This document shows, one piece after another, positions 11,198 to 23,100 of a stretch of 64,000 bases of DNA. The position numbers and the translations under genes are program-made. The notes beneath the pieces were generated by a model, which was not told the origin of the DNA, ran no database searches, and saw only the letters and a list, made by a program, of their open reading frames with translations. Within the stretch, counting starts at the first letter, position 1; each line of letters begins with the position of its first letter. The stretch covers positions 13,335,355 to 13,399,354 of the forward strand of contig NC_052397.1 in NCBI RefSeq assembly GCF_009389715.1. Reading direction: 5' to 3'. This DNA comes from Phoenix dactylifera. Taxonomy: Eukaryota > Streptophyta > Magnoliopsida > Arecales > Arecaceae.

Positions 11198-12121
11198 AAA
11201 ATCTAAAACTGATTGTTTTTTCAAAAAAATGAATAAGTAAAACAAATGTCATGCTCTTTTTGTGCAAATCTGATAGCAAATTGATTTTTTCTGCAAAGAT
11301 GGCCCTTAAATGAATCATTTTTTCATGAAGAAAGAGAGCAGAAAGCGAAATAATAACATGAGAAAGAGGGATTAGTAGTACATTATTGGCGAATAATAAC
11401 ATTGAAACAATTGGTGTAACTCCGTATAGTAAGAAACTGGCCGTGTTTAGGGATAATAACCTCGGCACCGCTTTGAAAAGTATTGAGGCAGACTGTATTA
11501 TCCAGCTTACTTTTATGAACTAAGACTCAAGTTGCCCTTTTATCTTTATGTCGTTTCCTTCCTTTCTTTTTTTTCTTTTATGCTGAGAGTAGCGCTCACG
11601 CTCGATTGGAGTGCATACTGATGTACCAACAAAAAAAAAAAAAAGCGCAAATAAGAAAAAAAGAAGGCAGTACATGATTGGAAAGTGCTTTGAAAGGGCT
11701 TGCTCTTTTCGTTTCTTTTCTTCAACCGCCGGCCCCAGCCGCGCGAAGGCTCAAAGAAAGAGAACAAGCAGTGAACTACAACTTCTGTGTTATTCACCTT
11801 AATCTATGATGGACGTGGAACAACCGACTCTCATTCGGAATTTCTCCAGAAGAACGTGTGGAAAAATGGAGCAGAAATTCTCTGAAGGTTTCCTTTCCCC
11901 TAAACAAGTTTAGGATTCAAGAGACATAACCCCCCCAACCCCAACGCGGCTTAGTTCATGAAGTGTGAACACTCGATATAATTTTTGACAATTGGTCGCG
12001 CTGCTGCCGTTTCTTCCCGCGAAGTTTCTTCTTGATCAATATATATTACTCCAAGGAGAGCTTCGCCTTGACGCCTTGAAAGCATCCATTGATGTACTCA
12101 AGCAGCTCCGGAGAGACGGAG

Positions 12122-12125
<4 letters not shown>

Positions 12126-12170
<45 letters not shown>
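12126..12170. repeat. GA dinucleotide microsatellite
   Basis: A pure AG/GA run of about 45 bp. Confidence 0.95.
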
Positions 12171-12176
<6 letters not shown>

Positions 12177-14451
12177 TCTGGTCCTCACTTAGAAGCGGCT
12201 TGAATGATGCTTGCATATATGGTGGGATTGCTTAATCTAATCACGACCACAGGGGTGGAATCTGCACTTCAGGTCTGCTTGATCGTTGTGGCACTGCAAT
12301 CCATGTTCAAGTGTGGGTTACTTCGGCTTGCAGATCAGGTAAATGCTTCTTTAGAGTAGTGCTAGCAATCTCACTTCCAGGGCCAAATTTTTTTTGAGGC
12401 TTCAGGGCAGGCATAGGTCCGAAAATTTTTGGATAATCTAAAATAATTTAATTTCTCTCATCGACCCTCTATCTTCCGAGAATTTTTTCTACAAACAGAG
12501 AGTTTTTTCACTTTTTAACTTTCGAAAGAGTTGGTTGGATCAAACTTTCCAGCGATCGCCACAAATCTGCATATAGAGGGTGAATCATGTTCTTAGAGCA
12601 GTGTTGTTTACGTGCCTCGATCTAGACAAGATTTTTTTAATCTTCTGAATCTATTTTAATAGATTATTCTTTTATAATACTGTTATATAATAACAATATA
12701 GCGATTTGTAGCTATTAATATCCAACAAAGGCTGGGGTGGTGGTTATCTACGGTGATGGTGATGATGAGATACATGTTGGTGATGATCAAATGTTCGGAT
12801 TATGATATGATGGCATTCAATGATGTTGATGGAGATGATGGTTGTGGTGGACATGAATTAGATGATGGATGATGGAGGTGGGGTCGCTGATGGTGCTATT
12901 GATGGTGGTAACTTGGGTAGCAACATGGGTTGCAGATTAGGAGGAAGGGAATACGCTTAAGGGTTTTGGGTAGAGTGGACGCAGGGGTTAGGCTTAGGCT
13001 AGTCCAAGATGAGTCTGAGGTGATAAACATGGTATTGTTATTGCTACCGTTATTTATGGTTATAACAAGGAGATGAGCACTTGTAATATTTTGGGAGATG
13101 TGACAAGGCCGATACTGATGTCCATTGAATCACTCCACCCGATTCTCCACCTTGCACCCAGTTGCCTCCGTCGCTCTTCTCCACTCAATAGAGAACGAGT
13201 TAACGGCCGCTAGAATCTTCATACATTTCTTCCATCCAGTTAAATTACCTCATACAAGACAAGACAACCCAAAGAATGACCACATGTCTCAGACGCACAC
13301 CCCTTTCCAATCACATCCATCCGATGAAGATCCAACGCAAACAACCATCCCACCACCCTAGGAAGAATCAAGGAAAAAATAAAATATCAAAATCCAAAGA
13401 CTAGTAGGGAGTTGATTCTCGGCGCCTCACCAGTTGGCCCTAAATGGGTCTCCACCTCCATCAATTCAATTGGAATTGAGGGAAGAAACTAAGTAGAAGA
13501 AATCCTAAATCAAAACCCTAATCCTAATATTAATTTCGGCGCTAATTCCTTTCCCTTATATCATCATCATCTAAAGATAATGAAGGGAGATAGGTTTCAT
13601 GAAGGTAGAGTTGTGGTCATCGGTGAATTTGGATAGGCAAGGATGGGTTTGTCAAAGTAGAGGTTTGTAGGATTCAAGGAGGGGGGATTGGTAGCCTCCA
13701 ACCTTGCTTCTTTTTTCAGGGCCTATCCGAAAGAGTCAAATGGAGGAAAAAGAGAGGGTCTCTTCTTTTTTTTTTTCTCCTTTTCTTTTTTTTTCTTGTT
13801 GAGATACAAATAAGTTAAGGTGTTAATTTGGCCACCACCATGGCTGCCAACTTGGTATACAGTATCGATAATAGGTGGGAGTGCAGCTTTTTTGTATAAT
13901 GCATTTACGCTAGCAATATTCCAAACAAAAATGCAAGGAATCCTCAAATGATAGGCCCCACCAAAATTATTATTCAATTTCTTTTTTTTTTCAAAAACAA
14001 TTGAGATAAAGAGAGGAAAAAATTATACAAGATGAATTATTCGAATCAAAATCCTTAAGATGCACAATCCAAGTCTCAAGCATCAAACCTTCCCAAGAAA
14101 AGAAAAGGGGGACATACTTGAGTTCACTATTAGATATAAATGTTATTATTTTATAAGTTCAACTCTCAACTAGGTTTATCCGAAAAAAAAACTGTGGCTA
14201 AAAGTGGAGACTCGCCCTAAACATGGTATATAGGTAAATTTACCTTAACTAGTTTCCAACTAGTTATATCTTAACTTTTAATTATTTTTTGGAATTGGAT
14301 GGCCTCAATCCCTACGTAGCCCTAATCCCTTGCGTCTCGACTCTACTCTCCCCCCCCCCCTCTCTCTCTGTCTTTGTCTCTTCAACATCCACAGCTTCTT
14401 CCAGTCAACCATCAGGTCGATAGAGGAATATGAAGGATCGGCTATATTAGC

Positions 14452-14588
14452 TGTAACAACCCAAGACCTCACCCAAAATGGTTAGCCAGAAGATATTATT
14501 TGGGTTCCTTGATTCTGTATAAATACCCAAGATCGCCTCGGCAAATAATCGATGTGGAATTAAACACACGCCCGCACGGATCCTCACA
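14452..14588 (-). repeat. TRIM left LTR (3' LTR in element orientation)
   Basis: Starts TGTAACAACCCAAGACC on the + strand and ends CTCACA, so the LTR has TG...CA ends. It matches 14751-14886 closely along its length. Confidence 0.85.
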
Positions 14589-14750
14589 TACTCCTCCCGT
14601 TTAAGCTCTGACGTCCTCGTCAGGCTAAGGATTCAAATTCATTTAAGTCTAATCATAAACACCACGATAGGCCCATGGTCCGCCTCCATAAATTCGGTTG
14701 TAGTGTCTCCTAGTCCACAGGCTATGAGCCGAGTTCGCTCTGATACCATT

Positions 14751-14886
14751 TATAACAACCCAGGATCTTACCCAAAATGACTAGCCGGAAGATATTATTT
14801 GGGTTCCTTGATTCTGTATAAGTATCCAAGATCTTCTCGGCGAATAACCGATGTAGGACTAAACACACTCTTGCAGGATTCTCACA
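14751..14886 (-). repeat. TRIM right LTR (5' LTR in element orientation)
   Basis: Matches 14452-14588. Its outer TG has decayed to TA (TATAACAACCC). The primer-binding site lies immediately beside it. Confidence 0.85.
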
Positions 14887-15028
14887 TTAACAATCGAAAT
14901 GGATCAATTATGATTTTGAAAATTGCAAAAATTACAACATTTACCATAAAATTATATAACGTATCAATTATGATCCTTGAATTTTGCCCAAATTACAGTA
15001 TTTGCTTCTTTTTTTTGCCCTTCTACAG

Positions 15029-17402
15029 CCAACAGTACCACAAGAAAATTTTATTGATTTAGAGGCTGGAAACACAGTAAGGAGTAACATCATAGAAGTT
15101 GGGCTCATGGAAAACATGGCAACACAGGTACATGGATGTCCTACATATTTATTTTAATTTTTTACCCATTATATGGTGTTATTGAATTTTCTTTTTGAAT
15201 TGCATCATCTCCATCTGCTTTCCACTGAGTTCTGCTCAAGTGAGGAACATTAAGTTATACCAACAATAAATATTACCAAAATAAATATTACTAAAATATT
15301 CCTAAAAAAATATTGCAGAATAAATTTACACCATGAAGTAGAAATGGGCATCGGGCCGTGCCGGGCCGGGCTCGGCCCAAGCCCACCGGGCTACAGACCA
15401 AACGGGCCGTGCCTGGCCCGGCCTGTTACTAAACAGGTTGTGCCTGGCACGGCCCGCTTAACCTAAAGGCTAAGCCCGGCACGACCCTAGGCCCGTTGGG
15501 TGGCGGGCCATGCCGGGCCCGGCACGGATCGTGCCTGGCACGAGACAGGCCGGGTCCGGCACGGCCCGTCTGTCCAAAAAAAAAATGCTGTTATAGGTGG
15601 CCCATAACGGCTATTTGTGGCTTTTTACTCATTTTGCCCCTCCCAACAGCCATAAAACGGCTAATTTGAGGGGTATTTTGGGATATTTCCGGGCTAGCCC
15701 GCGTGCCATGCCGTGCTTGGCCCACGAATTGTGCCAGCCTAGGCCCTTATGGGCCGTGCCGGGCTCGGCCCGCGGGCCAGAAATCCTTAACCCAGCCCGA
15801 CCCCCTTTTATGAGCCGTGCCCAACACGGCCCGTAACTATAGCAAGCGGGCCGTGCCTGGCCATGGGCAGCCCGGTCCAATGCCCACCTCTACCATGAAG
15901 GTAGGGGGGAGAGAGAGAGAGTTATGTGCGAGATCCATAAATGATTTTATCTTGAAGCTCTCCGTACTTGGATCACAACAAAGATTGCAGGTTATTTTGC
16001 GTAAAGTCCTGGATTGGGTGATCATATCTATGTTAAAATGCGAAAGTTTGCCCCTTAATTATTCTAAAAACATTGTTATGCATCGGTTATTGCTATCTGG
16101 TGAAAAAAGGTACACAACACCAAGCAATAGCCCTACTCCATATGTCAGCATTATAGAGAATATCATCATCAAATAATTTAGCATAATTTTCTTTCTGTGG
16201 ATCTTATTGCATGGGACAACTTTCAAACTTATAAATGATATAGAAACAAGTTCATAAAAATTACCCTATGGAAAACAGAGTAGAAATTTAGTCCATCAGA
16301 AATTTTAAATTACACCATTATAGCTATGTAATGACTGCAGCTTGAGACCATTGTCAGTCATTATAATGTTCTGGCAGATAGTAATTTGGCTTCAGAAAAG
16401 TTAATACCTTTATCTATGGATTCGTTGAAAACAAAAAATTCAGGTTGCTCTAATGAATCAAGCTAACTTACCTGCCTTTGAAGGTGCCTTCTATCAGTTC
16501 CCCATCAAAGACTCAACACTCATGTAATAAAAAAGGATTCAGTGTTCCTCCCTGTAGCAAGAAACAGATTGGATCACTTGTTACCGAAAAACTTCACTTT
16601 TGCACTCTTTCAATGTAGTCCATAGAAGAACCATAAAATCAGTTCCGATGTATTACCTATCTTGACATTCTCAAACAACTCTTGATTACTGCCCAAGGAC
16701 TTCAATTCTGAAATGGAACATAATTATCATAAGGAAATGTAATCAACTGTTTCCAGTGACCCCCATACCTAATCATTCCCTTCTCCTTCCCAACCCTTTG
16801 AATTAAGTTTAAGCAGTGAGCACCTTCTTGTTGAAAATTGACATTTCCATCTATGCACAGTAGCTTGTGGACATTCAGAAGGAGATATAAACGAGATAGA
16901 CCTATTATATTCTATCTATATCAGAGGCAAGAGCAGTTTATTTATTAAGTTCCTGTGCTAAATATTTATCACTTTCCATCTTAGAATATTCCTCCTTTTT
17001 GAATGCTAGGAGCAACAAAGGAGGCAGACACAGGATCGACAAACTGAAACATCAGAACAGAATCCTCCACATACTGCCACGAAACAAGATGATGATCCAA
17101 AGGAATGCACAAAGATAGCGCTAAAGGTTTCAGTAGCCATAGGTGGGCTCACTGGGAGCATGATTGGTGTTCTTGCTGGAAATGAACACAAGAAATCAGA
17201 TAACATTTTCCTCAAAATCAGCCACTTGCTGCTATGGGCTAGTTTTGTGTTGTGTTTTATCCTAATGGTACTAGCACTTCTCAGCATCAAGAACAAACAG
17301 TTAGTTATAATTGTCAAAATTGCCATGTATGCAACCATTGTTTCACTGATATTGTCAGTGGTTGATGCCTTTATTGTATATATGAAATCTGGAAATCTAT
17401 GA
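15029..17402 (+). CDS. Putative small membrane protein, two exons visible (family unknown)
   Basis: Two exons join in phase: 15029-15127 (acceptor TTCTACAG, donor GTACAT) and 17010-17402 (acceptor AATGCTAG, stop TGA at 17400). The joined frame reads from about LEAGNTVRSNIIEVGLMENM into a Gln/Thr/Asp-rich linker (QQRRQTQDRQTETSEQ). It ends in three strongly hydrophobic segments: KVSVAIGGLTGSMIGVLAG, LLLWASFVLCFILMVLALL and IVKIAMYATIVSLILSVV. If translation starts at the ATG at 15107, the product is 137 residues. An earlier exon with another start is equally possible. I do not recognise the family; the hydrophobic pattern implies an integral membrane protein of an inner membrane system, which is inference. 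The intron holds a hAT MITE (15339-15892), and a TRIM sits just upstream. It could also be the 3' end of a disrupted larger gene. Confidence 0.45.
15339..15892. mobile_element. GC-rich hAT-type MITE, 554 bp, perfect 8-bp target duplication
   Basis: The left end reads TAGAAATGGGCATCGGGCC and the right end, reverse complemented, reads TAGAGGTGGGCATTGGACC, forming terminal inverted repeats. The octamer CCATGAAG flanks it on both sides without a mismatch (15331-15338 and 15893-15900). The interior is almost entirely GGGCC/GGCAC/GGCCC words, far richer in GC than its neighbours, and has no transposase. TAGRGGTGGGCA ends with an 8-bp duplication are typical of plant hAT elements. It lies in the intron between the exons at 15029-15127 and 17010-17402. 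Confidence 0.92.
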
Positions 17403-17599
17403 GATTTTGTTCCACTATGCTCGGTGTTGGCTTTCGCGGTCTCATGTCACAAGAATGATGACAACTGCACATGACTTTGGATCTAGGGGACAGTTTCCTT
17501 TGAGAGAAGGTAGCCAACTAGATTTTATTCCAATTGGCTCATTTATGCCGAGTGTGAGCCCAATGGTGTGTATACTCATTTGTGTCATTTAACCCCCCC

Positions 17600-18260
17600 T
17601 CTTTTTTGGGAAAACTACTCAGATCTTCGAATATATAAAGAGAGTACCTAAGGACTAGAGCCATTCAAATATTTCAGCAGATCATGGTGGTAATAAACTT
17701 CAAAACTATGATTCACAGTAGATGATGATGATGATGTTTCTACCAAGCTAGAAATTTCTCATTAAGAATACCGATGAGGTAAAGAACTGAAACATATGAT
17801 CTGATCAAAGACACGTAAACCTAAGTTGACAGAACAGTTATCTGACCTGCTTTTTGGGGTAAATTTTGAGGTTGAGCAATATAAAAGTATTTTGTATATA
17901 ATATAGAATCCTAGGCTAAATAGCACACAAGTTAATTAATGAGAACTCCAACTTTTCTTCAGTCATCCTTTTTCTGAGAGGAAATTAAAAGTCTAATCAA
18001 CCGATGAGGCAACAGAAACTGGGGAAGAGAATTGTTTTTATTCTTTCTCTTTTTCCTTGAGGGAAAAAAAATTGCTATTTCACTTACCTTGTTACCCTTA
18101 TTTCACTTCACTGCGTTGAAATATATAATGGCCACTACATCAAAACACTCAGATGTCACCACCTTAGAAACAATTTTCCTGCAACTCTTCCAAAATCAAG
18201 CATGTTAAAAGCAACAGAACTATAGACTTATACGGTGATTAAATGTCAGAAGGATAAAAT
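17600..18260. other. Intergenic DNA, nothing recognised
   Basis: AT-rich, with no exon-like frame and no repeat whose ends can be set. Confidence 0.4.
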
Positions 18261-18271
18261 AATGCAAGTAT

Positions 18272-20324
18272 TGTCATGCCTCAGATCCGGAGTATGACAT
18301 GGCCGTGCTACTAAGGGATACAGCCCACGGTAATACGAAGCTAACATTACATTTAGCTTTCAAATCCATTACAGATAAAATATAATAATTAAAAGTCTAA
18401 TTCCATTATTCATTAAATAAAATCAATATTAGTTCAGAGCGTCTAAATCTAAACATAAATACCAAACCCATAATTCTTACTATTCAAAAAATCACTAACT
18501 ACAAATTTATAATTAAATAAAGAACTAAAGTTCTGCTCTGCTATATAGATCGCTAAGCTTGCTAGCGCGAACTTCAAGCCTGGACCATCCTTTGTTCCTA
18601 TCGACCCTATTCCTTTGAAGAAAGAACAAAAAAATAGAGGTATATGAGTGACACAGCTCAGTAAGTAAATCTTTCACTACCTTATGGGATCAAATATGAT
18701 TTTTTTATGTCAATGCATCATTTAAGAAAAATAACAGATATTCCAAAATAAACATTTCATAATACAGTATAATAAATCGTCATAAAGCAAATCATGAGTG
18801 CATAAATCATTCATATTTCATAAACATAGCTCCAAGTTTATTTTGCAAATCAATACATAAATCATTCTTTTTTTATTTAGCCATATCATAGTTCAAAATA
18901 TTGCTCACATGTACTCGTGCTACAATCATTTTATACCTATGATAGGGCCCGTGTTCGTAATCGACAAAGATTCATATTTCGTACGCCAACTTTATACCTG
19001 TTGGTAGGGCCAGTGTTCGTATGTATGCTAGCTTCGGGTGTCGATTTTTTCAATTCTAGAGATCATACATAGCTATCCGAAAGCCTTTAAAAAAACTTAT
19101 ATCTTTTTTATATTACATACATATAAATAGATGAAAAACATTAAATGGCGTGATCAGATTTATATTTCATAACAAAGCTATTTTCATTAAAACACTTATA
19201 GAACTATTTTTCATAATAAAATATAATTTTTATAACACATATGCTGATCCATAATTCTAAGAAAAGCATGATATTTCTACAAGCAAATTCTAGCACAGAA
19301 AACATAATTATTTGAACAATAATGAGTGTAAGGTCTGCTTACCTCTTTCGTCTTAGACCGTCAAACTTCACTAGAAAATTCAGTTAACCCTATTAACATA
19401 TGAAAAGTAAAATTAATTTTCGTTTGATGATTTTAATCGAATAATAAGAAATAGAGATAGTCGGATGATAGCGTTCGACGATTTTGAGTGGGTCAGGCCT
19501 CAGTGATTCGATCAATAAATCATAGGAATGGACTCGATCAGGTTGAAGATTAATCAATATGGTTCATCAATAAAGGTTTCAAGGACATTCAGCAGAGTCG
19601 AAGTGATCGGTCCAGTAGGCAGCCCGAGCACCAGGATGGATCAGGGCCCTTTACAGAAGTCAACTCAGGTTCGTAGATCAGATCGATAGAACCCGATACT
19701 GGATTCCATAGATCTTATAGAGAGAGAAAGTAGAGAGAGGAGAGAGAAAGTAGAGATGGAAGAGAGAAAGTAGAGAGAAGAGAAGAAACAAAAGAGAGAA
19801 ATAGAGGGATGGTTCTCTCTCTCCTCTTCTTCTTCTTTTCTTCTTTCTTTTTTTTTCCTTTTCTTCTTTCTTCTTTTTTTTCTTTTTTCTTAGCAAAACA
19901 TAAGAGAGAGAGAGGGCAACTGTGATCGTGGTCGTCCAGCAACGTGGCGGTGGCGGGCAGCAGAGGGCGGTCAGCGGCTACGGCTGGCCGACTGAGTTTA
20001 GTGGGAGAAAATCGAAACAGGGGTGCCCTGTTTCGGATTGACTCCGACAATTGCCGGCTCAAATCCGTGGGATCGAAAGCCCAAAACACAAAGGAAGAGA
20101 AGAAGATGGAGAGCTCGTACCTCAGTCTGGCGAGGCTTTCCGGCGAAAATCGAAGGAAGAAACTCAAAGAAGAAAAGCTTGAATCGGAGGATTTCTAGCC
20201 CATTCTTTGATGGATCTCAAGAAGGAGGACAGGGGATCTTAAGTAGGCAACAATCCCTGTTCAATTCACCTCTTATTGCCGGTTTTTCCAGCCCACAAGC
20301 CCAAATAAAAACTGGGTTATTACA
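18272..20324 (-). mobile_element. Solo LTR, about 2.05 kb
   Basis: On the + strand the unit begins TGTCATGCCTCAGATCC and ends GGGTTATTACA. In the opposite orientation this is TGTAATAACCC...GGCATGACA, a proper TG...CA LTR. Flanking pentamers AGTAT (18267-18271) and AATAT (20325-20329) agree at 4 of 5 positions. There is no second LTR or internal coding region, so it is best read as a solo LTR left by recombination. It shares its layout with 25988-28154: same TGTCATGCC start, a repeat block, a GAGAGA-rich block, a GC-rich coding-like block, then the end. Two related segments at about 18930 and 18991 (TTATACCT...TAGGGCC...GTGTTCGTA) form a small tandem repeat. Frames inside it, such as the serine/lysine-rich one at 19715-20167, are compositional. 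Confidence 0.65.
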
Positions 20325-20329
20325 AATAT

Positions 20330-21555
20330 AATGTATTTTATTTGATAAATTACTCAAACAACATGCACAGAGACATAAATCCACTTAGCTTTTAGGGAAA
20401 AATCATTTCAGCCATCTGGAAGAGGCTCCATGAAAAGCTATATTCTTCCTTAAAGAGTGGGCAGGAGCATAGACTGCATGGATTGATTCATGAATAATCT
20501 AACCTATGTATCTCATTGGTTGTCCTCTTCAATACCTTCAACTTGTTCATCAAACAGCCAATAAGCATAAATTCATTTTTTTTGACTGTCGAATAAAACA
20601 ATTCATATTCACCTTCTGAAACCCTTCCTAAAGATGCATTCAGTGTCCATAAAACCACAGATCTCAATAATTTTTGAGAAGTTGCAACTCAGAGAAGCAA
20701 GACTCTACACTCTCCAAGACTCTTCTTGGTCCAATACTCATCATGCTTAACCTGCCAATCTGAATAACTGATGTAAAACCATTGCTTACCATTAGCACTA
20801 GAAGGGATGCTAAGTACCCTTTATTTTACTTTTTCCATGCATGCATTTTTCAATTTTTAATTGCACTGTGATCGCAATAAGAGAGCTGATGCAATAGAAT
20901 CACCCTTTTTTTCCATGTCTAGCATACAAAGATGATATAAGTACAGTCTTTCACATATAGAGTAAAAGCCTACAAATTTCAGATGGGTGAACAAGGAAAA
21001 GATCGAGCCAGTTAACACAGCAAACAAAAAGAAGGTGTTAAAAGCCAACCATCCTTAGCTGATTGGCACCCCACTCCACTTCAGAGAGGTCCACAGTTCG
21101 AAGACCACTGACCCCTGCTGGTGGTACTCCCCATGCATTTCTCAATAAAAAAATCTAAACAATTTAGTATCGAACAAAAATAAAGTCCCACTGAAATGTT
21201 AAAAAGCTCATACCTGAATACATCATGTGCACAAAACATTGTACAAACTTGGTGCCAAATTTTCATATCAACCAGCATGAAATACTGGATGACCATATTC
21301 ATATCGGTTCAGAGTTGAAGCCAGCACTTGCAAAAGATGAACCATTCATAACATGAAGATTGGCCCTGCACATAGGACCTATGAATTTCATGGATGATAG
21401 TTATTTTGAGTATAGATCTCAATTTTACTTCCTCCTAGTTAGTTTAGTATAGCAAACTTTAAGTGCTTAAGTTGTCTTGTCAGATTTAATTCATTGTGAT
21501 CACCTTCCTTTTCAGGGTTTTTCATTTTCAAACCCTCAAATGATGGAAAAAGTAT
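20330..21555. other. Unassigned DNA next to the copia remnant
   Basis: No clear homology or exon. It may be the decayed 3' part of the copia element at 21560-23100. A T7 tract at 20576-20583 lies between two AATTCAT heptamers and could be another micro-insertion, but the repeat is too short to be convincing. Confidence 0.35.
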
Positions 21556-21559
21556 AGGT

Positions 21560-23100
21560 CATTCAACAAGGTGCTGTCAAAGATGACCCCAAGAGGCTGG
21601 GGGTTAATTTATTCTTCTTGCAATATTCCACAGAGTTGTGCTTCCTTAAGATACTGCTAAAGCTGAATACAGCTTCTGTATGAGGAGCTTGAGGACTCAG
21701 GATAAATTGTCTGAAGACATCTAAGTCATGAGTAATACCTGGTTTGGTAATGGTTACGGTTATCAGGCTCTAAACAAATCTTCGGTACATCTCTAGTTTT
21801 CAAGCAAGTAGTTTCCCTTGATTAAGCTTATAGTTACATTTGGGAACCAAAAGGTCTTGTATATTAGGAAGGTCCAACACATATTTCCTCTATCAAAAGA
21901 CAACCAAGGATGAAGATATCATATGCCGAGGTCATGCCAAGCTCGCATTAACACAGTGCTAGTGCTTGGCAAAAGCTGTCACTATGGCATTTCAAGCACA
22001 GGCATGCAGCCAATATCATGCCAATGTTAGATGTTAGAAAGGCATTGGCATTGTATGTGTTGTATCATAACAACTGTGGCAACCGACACTTTAATCCATG
22101 AGGACAGCCTCCTTTTGGAAGTTGCTCCACCGAAATCTTCAATCACAAATTTCCTTCACAAAGCTGCTTCAGGGTTTTCATCTCTATCTAGTCATCTCCA
22201 CCAAGGATAGTATCATTTACATAGATAACAAGTATAATTAGCCATCAAGATGTTTTCCAATAGTAAATCAAAAATAATATGCTTGACTTCTTTTAAACTC
22301 AAAGAACCAACAGTGCTTAAATGAACTTGCCAAACCAAGCACAAGGGAATTTTGCTTTAGATGATAGATGGATCTCTTTAACTGGCACGCCTGCATCTTT
22401 TGCTAAAGCAAATAGAGGAGTATCCTCATAGAAGTTTTCACATAAATATTCATGTAAGAATGAATTATTGACATCTAGCCTGAAAAAAAAAAAGACAAAA
22501 AGATGACTTCAGATTGCTAGCAACTCAAACCATAAATTTAGCTAAGTTAAGCTTTCCCACAAGAGAAAATTTCTCAAAGAGGTCTGCATGATAGGTATGA
22601 ATATAGCTGTTAGCAACAAGTTAGCTTTGTATTTTCAGCTGAACCATCCTGTTTAAACTTGACAATATATGCCCAAAGACAGATTACACTAAATTTCCTA
22701 AAGACAGAGGCACCAGCTCTTAGGTTTTATTCTTGTAGAGCGCCCCTTTTAGTTCTAGAAACTTGATATTTACATTAAAATGATTCCGAACCTTGTGAAG
22801 AATCTTATACAAGACATAAGGCTCATATTATTCTTCATAAGATAGAGATAAGTCATTTGAGATTAATTATTGACTAAACTAACAAAATATTTAAAGTTTT
22901 CCAACGAGAAACATGAGGAATCCATAAATTGCTATGCACCAACACGAAATATTCAGGTTTAAATTTATTAAATCAAGGACTTTAAAAAACAGCCCCATGA
23001 TGCTTAGCAAGCTCATGACTCGCATAAGGTTACTGACATGTTAGGATTACTAGGATTACATAATGAAACAGAAAATGATGTATGCCCTCACCAACACTAT
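21560..23100 (-). mobile_element. Decayed Ty1/copia retrotransposon (integrase, RT, RNase H region)
   Basis: On the minus strand, broken frames appear in the canonical copia order. Around 23080-22740 is an integrase remnant (ELAKHHG, EYFVLVHSNLWIPH, TYLYLMKNN). Around 22690-22060 is reverse transcriptase (YIVKFKQDGSAE, LDVNNSFLHEYL, CAWFGKF, VIYVNDTILGGDD, where the family has YVDD). Near 21880 is KYVLDL, and at 21760-21610 are TITKPGITHDLDVFRQF and LSPQAPHTEAVF, matching the family LTITRPDI...VVSQF segment. Many stops and frameshifts make it non-functional. LTRs were not identified. Confidence 0.8.

Larger units (their letters stand above)
10500..14440. other. Intergenic DNA, mostly AT-rich, with low-complexity blocks
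   Basis: No supported gene. Contents: a micro-insertion at 11181-11197; a GATGTACCAAC plus poly(A) tract at about 11618-11644 resembling a LINE 3' end; a GA microsatellite at 12126-12170; a GATGGT-type low-complexity stretch (about 12730-12930); T-rich tracts at 13765-13795 and 13980. The segment 14320-14440 (CCCTAATCCC, CT-rich) looks like a plant 5' leader and could belong to the gene at 15029-17402, but no start codon supports this. Confidence 0.4.
14452..14886 (-). mobile_element. TRIM (miniature LTR retrotransposon)
   Basis: Two about 137-bp direct repeats (14452-14588 and 14751-14886) flank about 160 bp without coding capacity. Next to the right repeat is GCTCTGATACCA (14737-14748), the exact complement of TGGTATCAGAGC, the initiator Met-tRNA primer-binding site. 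This sets the orientation as minus. Next to the left repeat is CTCCTCCCGTTTAA (14591-14604), which on the minus strand is a polypurine tract. Flanking pentamers are TTAGC (14447-14451) and TTAAC (14887-14891), 4 of 5 identical. Total length is 435 bp, typical of TRIMs, which rely on proteins from other elements. It inserted about 140 bp upstream of the exon at 15029. Confidence 0.88.

Noticed and set aside
19678..20167. Long Ser/Lys-rich minus frames
   Set aside because: Low-complexity GAGAGA/TTC sequence within the solo LTR.
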